Source of the DNA: Kordiimonas sediminis
GTDB lineage: Bacteria > Pseudomonadota > Alphaproteobacteria > Sphingomonadales > Kordiimonadaceae
DNA length: 64,000 nt
Reading direction: 5' to 3'
Assembly (NCBI RefSeq): GCF_014656395.1
Contig: NZ_BNCI01000002.1
Coordinates: 744,001 to 808,000, forward strand
Of the stretch, positions 55,248 through 62,083 are shown piece by piece. A model generated the notes under the pieces. The model searched no databases. It was not told where the DNA came from and was given only the letters and a program-made list of their open reading frames with translations. Made by a program: the position numbers and the translations under genes. How positions within the stretch are numbered: position 1 is the first letter of the stretch; every line of letters begins with the position of its first letter.

Positions 55248-55359
55248 ACTTATCCAACTTAGAGTTAACAGTATTTGGAAGGTATAGACTTTGATTTGTG
55301 TCTGACTACTAAGGACGCTGGGGCAATAATTATTTAAATAGTCTGGGGACAACACCTTT

Positions 55360-56472
55360 ATGATAAAAGGTAGAATATTTTTAGCAGCCATTCTAATCCT
55401 GATTGCTGGCTTCGCTGTTTATTTATTTACGGCAGATTCCAAAGACGCAGCCAGAGGGCAATTTGGTGGCAGAATGGTTACCGTTGAGGTGGCTGACGTA
55501 ACTTCTCGTGAATTCTCCGATATTGTTGAGGCACTGGGAACCGCAAAAGCGCACGAGTCTGTTACATTGACTTCCCGGGTTTCAGATACTGTCTCGGATG
55601 TACTTTTTAATGACGGTCAACATGTCAAGAAAGGCGATATTCTTGTTAAACTGACAAGTTTAGAAGAAGAGGCCCAGGTGCATGAAGCACAGGCAAACTT
55701 TGAAGAAGCTGAAAGCCAGTTCAAGCGAATTGAGGATCTTGTAAAAAAAGGTACGGCTTCTACGGCAACTCTTGATGCACAGCAGCGTAAATTAACGGAG
55801 GCACGCTCACGGCTTGAGGCGGCTCAGGCACGCTTACAGGACAGAGTGATTGCAGCGCCGTTTGATGGCGTTCTGGGCCTTCGTCAGGTTAGTGAAGGGT
55901 CGCTTATCACACAGTCTACCCCGATAACTACAATTGACGAAATCAACCTGATATATCTGGATTTTTCCGTGCCTGAACGTTTCATTGCAACCGTCGGGCA
56001 GGGGCAAACAGTAGCGGCGAAAGTTGACGCATATCCAGAACATACATTTGTGGGTGTTGTCACATCCATCGATAGCCGTGTCGATCCAGCAACGCGTACT
56101 GTTATTGTCCGCGCAGAGGTTGATAATTCGGATCTTCTGCTCCGCCCGGGCATGCTGATGACTGTACAGGTAACCAGTCGCACGTGGACCGCCCTTTCAG
56201 TGCCGGAAGAATCAGTCGTACCAACTGGCGGTAAAATGTATGTTTTCACAGTAAAAGACGGCAAGTCCGAACAGAATGAAGTCAAGTTGGGCCTGAGACG
56301 CCCCGGATATGTAGAAGTACTTGAAGGTATTGAAGAAGGGGACCAGGTTGTAACTGCCGGTACACTGAGGTTATCGCGGCCCGGCATGCCTGTACGTATT
56401 CTGAACAGGCAAGGTCACTCGCCCAGCCCCGAAGGCGGTGAGCCCACTGGAAGACCAGGAGCAGCATCATGA
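55360..56472 (+). CDS. RND efflux periplasmic adaptor (membrane fusion protein)
   Basis: A 370-residue HlyD/AcrA-type adaptor with an N-terminal membrane anchor or signal (GRIFLAAILILIAGFAVYLF). The lipoyl-like half motifs (VSDVLFNDGQHVKKGDILVK and the later AAPFDGVLGLRQVSEGSLI), a helical hairpin at about 105-165 and beta-barrel/membrane-proximal domains follow. It links the inner-membrane pump to an outer-membrane channel, which is not encoded here. Its stop overlaps the permease start by four bases. The proline/glycine-rich C-terminal tail (SPSPEGGEPTGRPGAAS) is flexible. Confidence 0.9.
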   Translation: MIKGRIFLAAILILIAGFAVYLFTADSKDAARGQFGGRMVTVEVADVTSREFSDIVEALGTAKAHESVTLTSRVSDTVSDVLFNDGQHVKKGDILVKLTSLEEEAQVHEAQANFEEAESQFKRIEDLVKKGTASTATLDAQQRKLTEARSRLEAAQARLQDRVIAAPFDGVLGLRQVSEGSLITQSTPITTIDEINLIYLDFSVPERFIATVGQGQTVAAKVDAYPEHTFVGVVTSIDSRVDPATRTVIVRAEVDNSDLLLRPGMLMTVQVTSRTWTALSVPEESVVPTGGKMYVFTVKDGKSEQNEVKLGLRRPGYVEVLEGIEEGDQVVTAGTLRLSRPGMPVRILNRQGHSPSPEGGEPTGRPGAAS

Positions 56473-59400
56473 TACTGTCTGATGTCTCTGTTAAACGCCC
56501 GGTTTTTGCAACGGTAATCAGTCTTTTGCTTGTTGCATTTGGTGTAATCTCATTTGGGGAATTATCTGTAAGGGAATTGCCTGATGTTGATGCGCCAGTT
56601 GTATCGATTAGAACGGTTTATCCGGGGGCTAATGCTGCGGTCATTGAAACGCGAATTACGCAGATCATTGAAAGTTCAATTGCGGGTGTTCCTGGGATTA
56701 AGACAATTTCGTCCAACAGCCGTGACGGCAGCAGCTCCATCAATATCGAATTTGAATTGGACCGTAATATTGATGCGGCAGCAAACGATGTACGAGACAG
56801 GCTAAGCAGGGTTTTAAATAATCTGCCAGAGGACGTTCTACCGCCGGAAGTTTCCAAGGCCGATGATGATACACGTCCTATACTTTACTATAATATTACC
56901 AGCCCAACGATGGATGTTCTGCAATTAACGGATTATGCAGAAAGGAACATTGTCGACAGACTGTCTGTTGTGGACGGCGTTGCAGGTGTTCGTATTGGTG
57001 GCAGCAAACGATATGCAATCCGTATACATTTGAACCGTCAGGCAATGGCCGCACGTGGCATTACCGTGTCAGATGTTGAAAATGTCCTGCGAAATGAGAA
57101 TATTGAACTGCCCGCCGGTAAAATTGAATCCCTCAATCGTGATACTGTTGTCCGGATTAACCGCGAGTATGGTGAGCCTGAATCTTTTGGCTCAATGGTT
57201 ATCAAAGAGGGTGTTGACGGTGGTTTTGTTCGGTTAGGTGACATTGCTCGCATTGAGCTTGGCTCAGAGCGTGACAAGCGGGAGTTTCGCTCAACTGGAA
57301 AGTCAGTAATCAGTATTGGCATTATCAAACAGTCTACCGCAAATACTTTGTCTGTCGCCCAAGGTGCGCATAAAGAGATTGATAAGATACGGGCTACACT
57401 GCCTGAAAGTATGCAGCTTCTTGCATCGTATGACAGCAGCGTTTTCATCGATCAAGCGATCAAGGAAGTGTATTTCACACTGATGGTGGCAATGTCGCTG
57501 GTTGTTTTGGTTTTGTATCTATTCCTTGGAAACCTTAAAACAGTGATTGTACCAGCGGTTACCGTTCCTGTTTGTATCATTGCCAGCTTCTGGGTGCTAT
57601 CCTTTGCGGGTGTGACTATCAACCTGATCACTCTTCTCGGTCTTGTGCTTGCAATTGGACTGGTTGTTGATGATGCAATTGTGGTGCTTGAGAATATTTA
57701 CCGAAGGGTAGAAGAGGGCGAGCCTGGTCTTCTTGCTGCTTACCGGGGTGCACGCCAGGTTGGTTTTGCAGTGATAGCAACAACACTTGTTTTGATTGGG
57801 GTGTTCGTACCGATCATGTTCCTTAGCGGAAACATCGGCAGGATGTTTGGCGAGTTAGCGATCACCATGTCAGCTGCTGTAGCATTTTCCAGTTTGATTG
57901 CTTTGACGCTAACCCCCATGATGTGTTCTCTCCTTGTAAAACGCAGAAATAAGAAGCCTGCCTTTGCACGCATGTTGGATCGAGCCTTTAATGTTGTACA
58001 ACAAAAATACTCTGCATTACTGGAGGTTTGTCTCGAGAATAAATTGATTGTGGTGCTTAGTTTTCTTGCGTGTTTTGCAGTTGTAATCGGTCTACAACAA
58101 AACATTCCTGATGAATTAGCCCCTGTGGAGGATCGCTCTGCCTTCTTTATGCGAATTCGCGGCCCTGAGGGTGCAAGTTTCGACTATATGAAGAAGGAAA
58201 TTGCGCAGGTAGAAAAACAGATCATGCCGATCGTGGAAAGCGGCGAGGCTGTGCGCGTTCTTTTGAATGTAGATGCCGGAGGCGGCTTTGGTTTTGTTAT
58301 CCTTAAACCATGGGATGAGCGTGAACGATCAGCACACGAGATCGTAGCAGAAGTACGTCAACGCCTTAATGCCAATGTAGCTGGATTGCAGGCGATCCCG
58401 ATCATGACATCTGGTCTGTCACGACGTGGTGGATCCTCTGAGTCTTTCCAATTTGTAATTGGTGCCAATACATATGAAGAACTAGGTCGGTACAGAGACA
58501 TCATTCTCGAAGAAATTGCCGACTATCCGGGCTTGGTTAACGTTGATGCGGACTATAAGGAAACGCAGCCCCAATATAATATTAAGATCAACCGTGACCG
58601 TGCGGCTGACATGGGTGTGTCTATTCAGGCTATTGGTAGGACCTTATCAACGATGATGGGTGGACGGCGAGTTACTACGTTTGTCAATGACGGCGAAGAA
58701 TATGATGTTATTCTGCAGGCTGAGGAAAGTGACCGCAGACAGCCACTTGATATGCAGAACATCTATGTGGAATCAGGTCGTTCTGGAAAGCTTATACCGC
58801 TTACAAACCTGATAACAGTGTCAGAAGAATCTGGGGCTGGTACACTCCGCCGTTTTAACCGGGTAAGGGCACTTACTATATCTGGGAATATTGCTGACGG
58901 CTATAATATGGGCGAAGTTCTTCGCTATATGGAAAATACGGTCAGAGATGTAATTCCAGACGCTACCAGTATCGATTATAAAGGCGCGACACGTGAATAT
59001 GTTGAAGCAGGGAATGATATTTATTTCATTTTCATTTTGGCACTGGTTGTTGTCTTCCTGGTTCTAGCTGCACAGTTTGAAAGCTTTATCCATCCGTTTG
59101 TGATTATGCTGACGGTACCACTTGCGCTTATGGGCGGTCTGTTAGGGTTATATATCGCGGGTAGTACCTTGAATATATATAGCCAATTAGGATTGATCAT
59201 GCTTATCGGTCTGGCTGCGAAAAACGGTATTTTGATTGTAGAGTTTGCCAATCAAATGCGTGATGCGGGTATGTCAGAGCGTGAGGCGCTTATTAATGCT
59301 GCAACTAAAAGACTACGCCCAATTTTGATGACGGGCTTGTCAACGGCCATGGGCGCGCTTCCGCTGATGCTGGCCGTGGGCGCAGGTTCAGCAAGCCGCA

Positions 59401-59579
59401 ACACAATCGGCGTAGTCGTCTTTGGCGGTGTACTTGTTGCAACGTTCCTGACACTGTTCATCGTGCCGACATTCTATGACATGCTGGCCAAATATACGCG
59501 GTCACCCGGGCATGTTGCTGACGAATTGTCAAAACTAGAAGATGGTGAAAAGTCTGGTGTAGGTGAGCCTGCAGAATAA
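56469..59579 (+). CDS. RND-family efflux permease (HAE1/AcrB-like)
   Basis: A 1036-residue inner-membrane pump with twelve membrane helices and two large periplasmic loops. The proton-relay residues D401 and D402 in GLVVDDAIVVLENIYRR and K918 in AAKNGILIVEFAN are intact, placing it with the hydrophobe/multidrug (HAE1) pumps and not the metal (HME) class. It starts inside the adaptor stop codon. No outer-membrane factor or TetR-type repressor is adjacent; the LysR gene upstream may control it. A strong terminator follows. Confidence 0.95.
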   Translation: MILSDVSVKRPVFATVISLLLVAFGVISFGELSVRELPDVDAPVVSIRTVYPGANAAVIETRITQIIESSIAGVPGIKTISSNSRDGSSSINIEFELDRNIDAAANDVRDRLSRVLNNLPEDVLPPEVSKADDDTRPILYYNITSPTMDVLQLTDYAERNIVDRLSVVDGVAGVRIGGSKRYAIRIHLNRQAMAARGITVSDVENVLRNENIELPAGKIESLNRDTVVRINREYGEPESFGSMVIKEGVDGGFVRLGDIARIELGSERDKREFRSTGKSVISIGIIKQSTANTLSVAQGAHKEIDKIRATLPESMQLLASYDSSVFIDQAIKEVYFTLMVAMSLVVLVLYLFLGNLKTVIVPAVTVPVCIIASFWVLSFAGVTINLITLLGLVLAIGLVVDDAIVVLENIYRRVEEGEPGLLAAYRGARQVGFAVIATTLVLIGVFVPIMFLSGNIGRMFGELAITMSAAVAFSSLIALTLTPMMCSLLVKRRNKKPAFARMLDRAFNVVQQKYSALLEVCLENKLIVVLSFLACFAVVIGLQQNIPDELAPVEDRSAFFMRIRGPEGASFDYMKKEIAQVEKQIMPIVESGEAVRVLLNVDAGGGFGFVILKPWDERERSAHEIVAEVRQRLNANVAGLQAIPIMTSGLSRRGGSSESFQFVIGANTYEELGRYRDIILEEIADYPGLVNVDADYKETQPQYNIKINRDRAADMGVSIQAIGRTLSTMMGGRRVTTFVNDGEEYDVILQAEESDRRQPLDMQNIYVESGRSGKLIPLTNLITVSEESGAGTLRRFNRVRALTISGNIADGYNMGEVLRYMENTVRDVIPDATSIDYKGATREYVEAGNDIYFIFILALVVVFLVLAAQFESFIHPFVIMLTVPLALMGGLLGLYIAGSTLNIYSQLGLIMLIGLAAKNGILIVEFANQMRDAGMSEREALINAATKRLRPILMTGLSTAMGALPLMLAVGAGSASRNTIGVVVFGGVLVATFLTLFIVPTFYDMLAKYTRSPGHVADELSKLEDGEKSGVGEPAE

Positions 59580-59604
59580 ACGGGTTGTCTTCACCTCTAA
59601 ATGC

Positions 59605-59634
59605 AAAAGCCAGGATAGTGATATCCTGGCTTTT
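59605..59634. terminator. Bidirectional terminator between RND permease and threonine ammonia-lyase
   Basis: aaaagccaggata (59605-59617) and tatcctggctttt (59622-59634) form a perfect 13-bp stem with a GTGA loop, with T-rich sequence continuing on the plus strand. It lies between convergent genes and suits both. Confidence 0.9.
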
Positions 59635-59662
59635 TCTTTTCACTGTGAAGGATAGCTTTAAA

Positions 59663-60886
59663 TTAAACAGTTTTAGCTGCTGATACCTTGAAGCCTTTTT
59701 GTTCAAGTGCTGTTATCAGCTTATTGGCGTGATCCTTGTCTTTCGCTTCGATAACCAGCTCCATTTCAGTCATCTTCAAGGACACCGCACCAAATTCACG
59801 TTGGTGGCGTAATTCAATAACATTCGCACCTACCTGTGCGACAGCGGCTGTAACTTCAGCCAAGGCACCCGGCTGATCCAGCATTTGAATACGAAGGCGG
59901 GATAGACGGCCATCACGCGCCATACCGCGCATGATAGCAGACGCAAGTAGCCTGCTGTCGATATTGCCACCAGTCAGGACCATACCGACTTTGTGGCCCT
60001 TGAATTTCTCTGGATACTGCATGAGTGCTGCCAGCGAGATAGCGCCTGCACCCTCTACTACGACTTTTTCAATCTCCATCAACAGAACCAGGGCCGCTTC
60101 AATACGGGATTCTGGCACAACGAGGATTTCGTCCACTAATTCACGGATAACACTTTGTGTTCGGTTACCAGGATTATTGACGGCAATACCTTCTGCTATG
60201 GTTATATTTGATCCGCCGAGCTTGCTACCGTCCATGGCTTCTTTCATGGATGGGAAAGCTTCTGTTTGCACGCCGATAATCCGTATATTGGGATTAAGGT
60301 GTTTTGCTATGGTTGCCATACCAGAAATTAAACCGCCACCACCGATAGGAACGATAAGAGTATCCAGGTCTGGTGCATCTTCCAGCATTTCAAGCGCAAC
60401 AGTGCCTTGGCCTGCCATCACCAGCGGATCATCAAAGGGGTGCAGGAAGACAAGATTTTCTTCCTCTGCGATATCCAGAGCTGCCTGCGTCGCTTCTTCA
60501 AGTGTAGCACCTGCTAAAACAACCCTTGCACCCAATTCTTCGGTACCCTTGACCTTATTGAACGGGGTGCCAAGTGGCATCACGATAGTAGCCGGGATGC
60601 CTAGGCGTGCAGCATGGTAACTAACGCCCTGCGCATGGTTGCCCGCGCTCATGGCGACAACACCGTTAATTTTTTCAGGATCCAAAGACAGAAGCTTGTT
60701 CAAGGCCCCGCGCTCTTTGTAAGCGGCGGTGAACTGAAATATCTCAAACTTCAACCAGCACTCAGCCCCTGTTATATTTGACAGGGTAATAGACTTTGTC
60801 ATTTGGGTACGATTAATTGCACCCTTAATAGCCTTTTCTGCGGCGATTACGTCTTCGGGCGTGATTGGTAATTTTTTGTCTGTCAT
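59663..60886 (-). CDS. Threonine ammonia-lyase with C-terminal ACT domain
   Basis: A 407-residue fold-type II PLP enzyme deaminating threonine to 2-oxobutanoate and ammonia. The PLP lysine is K57 in FQFTAAYKERGALNK, followed by MSAGNHAQGVSYHA and the phosphate loop PIGGGGLISGM. A single ACT domain at about 330-405 (RLRIQMLDQPGALAEVTAAV) suggests allosteric control. The length is that of the short biosynthetic/catabolic form with one ACT domain, so ilvA versus tdcB role is undecided. There is no good ribosome binding site before the ATG; instead a highly structured leader (60896-60973) lies directly upstream. Confidence 0.92.
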   Translation of the reverse strand: MTDKKLPITPEDVIAAEKAIKGAINRTQMTKSITLSNITGAECWLKFEIFQFTAAYKERGALNKLLSLDPEKINGVVAMSAGNHAQGVSYHAARLGIPATIVMPLGTPFNKVKGTEELGARVVLAGATLEEATQAALDIAEEENLVFLHPFDDPLVMAGQGTVALEMLEDAPDLDTLIVPIGGGGLISGMATIAKHLNPNIRIIGVQTEAFPSMKEAMDGSKLGGSNITIAEGIAVNNPGNRTQSVIRELVDEILVVPESRIEAALVLLMEIEKVVVEGAGAISLAALMQYPEKFKGHKVGMVLTGGNIDSRLLASAIMRGMARDGRLSRLRIQMLDQPGALAEVTAAVAQVGANVIELRHQREFGAVSLKMTEMELVIEAKDKDHANKLITALEQKGFKVSAAKTV

Positions 60887-60895
60887 AAGGTATTC

Positions 60896-60973
60896 GTTTC
60901 TTTAAGAAGGTACTTAGCTCTGCGACATATTGATGCGCACAACTGCCACAGAGCGTCCCTTATGTAAAGAAAC
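60896..60973 (-). promoter_or_regulatory. Structured leader RNA candidate upstream of threonine ammonia-lyase
   Basis: On the minus strand GTTTCTTTA (60973-60965) pairs with TAAAGAAAC (60904-60896). Inside it AAGG (60961-60958) pairs with CCTT (60910-60907), and inside that GCTCTG (60954-60949) pairs with CAGAGC (60922-60917), closing a 26-base apical loop. Nineteen base pairs, all perfect, nest in one extended stem with small internal loops. It ends 9 bases before the ATG and has no following T-run. It resembles a cis-regulatory RNA; no known class is recognised. Confidence 0.6.
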
Positions 60974-60994
60974 TAGATTTAAAAAGAAATAATA

Positions 60995-61846
60995 TTACGC
61001 AGAAAGAAAGCGGCTGATTTCTGCTTTTTCTAATTCTGTATTCATTAATGGAACATGACCTACGCGCGGTACAGTAAGAACTTTCAAATCTGGATGCTCT
61101 TTCGCCATTCTCTCAGCTACTTCTGCACTAAGAATATCCGAGTGTTCTCCGCGCAGTACCAGCATGGGCGTTGACTTCAACAGATCCATGTATGGCCATA
61201 GGGAAGGGGCTGCTTCTTCGGTTCTGTCATTCATATTGTTTGATATGGCCGGATCATAGGCTGCTACCGGTATGCCGTCTTTTTCGACATAAAGTTTCTT
61301 GGTGAACCATTCCCATTCGGCGTCTGTGAAGTCTGGATACACAACGCGGTTTGGTACAACGACAGATTCGATGGCTTCTTCCCAAGTCTGAATATTATTC
61401 CATTTGCCTACATAACCCTTGATCCGGGCAACACCTTCATCGGAAAGTTCCATGCCAATATCATTCAGGATAATGCCTTTGAAGAGCCCGGGATTTGTCG
61501 CTTGCAAAATCATGGACATCAAACCGCCAAGTGAAGTCCCCAGCGCAAAGATGTTTTCCAGTTTCAGTTCAGCGATAAGCTTTAACATATCTGCCACGTA
61601 GGTGGGGGGCAGATAGTTCTCTGGATTTGGGTCCCAATCACTATCACCACGGCCGCGTTGCTCGGTGGCTATTACACGGTAGTTAGGGGAAAGGTAGGAT
61701 GCAATTTCCGCAAAATCACGCGAGTTACGTGTCAGACCTGGCATACAGAATACGGTCGGCGAGCCCGCAGGAGCATTATTATAGTCCCGATAATGCAATT
61801 TAAGGCCATCTGTTGTGGTGAACCAGCCGTCAATATAGTCAGTCAT
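60995..61846 (-). CDS. Alpha/beta hydrolase
   Basis: A 283-residue alpha/beta-hydrolase-fold protein with a complete triad: S105 in ALGTSLGGLM, D237 in GEHSDILS and H264 in VPRVGHVPLMN. The oxyanion region is VFCMPGLTRNSRDF, and TEQRGRGDSDW follows. It resembles esterases/lactonases of the MhpC-like group; substrate unknown. GGAGAAG precedes the ATG. It is followed 21 bases after its stop by the structured leader of threonine ammonia-lyase, so read-through into that gene is possible. Confidence 0.88.
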   Translation of the reverse strand: MTDYIDGWFTTTDGLKLHYRDYNNAPAGSPTVFCMPGLTRNSRDFAEIASYLSPNYRVIATEQRGRGDSDWDPNPENYLPPTYVADMLKLIAELKLENIFALGTSLGGLMSMILQATNPGLFKGIILNDIGMELSDEGVARIKGYVGKWNNIQTWEEAIESVVVPNRVVYPDFTDAEWEWFTKKLYVEKDGIPVAAYDPAISNNMNDRTEEAAPSLWPYMDLLKSTPMLVLRGEHSDILSAEVAERMAKEHPDLKVLTVPRVGHVPLMNTELEKAEISRFLSA

Positions 61847-61865
61847 CTAATCTTCTCCGTAACCT

Positions 61866-61884
61866 CTACGCAGTTCCCGCGTAG
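61866..61884 (-). promoter_or_regulatory. Small hairpin in the alpha/beta hydrolase leader
   Basis: CTACGC and GCGTAG form a perfect 6-bp stem with a 7-base loop, 20-38 bases upstream of the hydrolase start. It could be an operator or part of the 5' UTR. The rest of the 237-base gap holds only the mini-ORF and hairpin listed separately. Confidence 0.3.
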
Positions 61885-62004
61885 TATTCTAGCGCACTTC
61901 ATCCCCTATAAGATCAAGCACAGATCATGCTTTAATCACATTTCCTTCTTCCTGACTGAGATTGCAGACTGTTGCCCTGACAAGTGAAAAGTCCGTCAGT
62001 TAGA

Positions 62005-62033
62005 AAGGAGAAAATATCATGAAAACAGGGTGA
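62005..62033 (+). other. Ribosome binding site with a five-codon mini-ORF, possible gene relic
   Basis: AAGGAG (62005-62010) is ideally spaced, 8 bases, from ATG AAA ACA GGG TGA (62019-62033). The initiation signal is as good as that of the real genes here but leads to a stop after four residues. No plus-strand gene follows. It may be a leader peptide or the remains of a decayed gene. Confidence 0.3.
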
Positions 62034-62043
62034 TTCAGAATAA

Positions 62044-62068
62044 TGTGAGGGACCAGAAGTCCCCCACA
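62044..62068 (-). terminator. Probable terminator of the TonB-dependent receptor gene
   Basis: On the minus strand TGTGGGGGAC and GTCCCTCACA form a 10-bp stem (one G-T pair) with a 5-base loop, followed by TTATTC. It lies 16 bases after the receptor stop codon. Confidence 0.6.
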
Positions 62069-62083
62069 ATCATATGTTTAGAA

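Noticed and set aside
59931-60620. 229-codon open frame on the plus strand
   Set aside because: It is antisense to threonine ammonia-lyase, whose motifs are complete. The translation is rich in Ser, Pro and Thr with no recognisable domain, typical of the mirror frame of a coding region.
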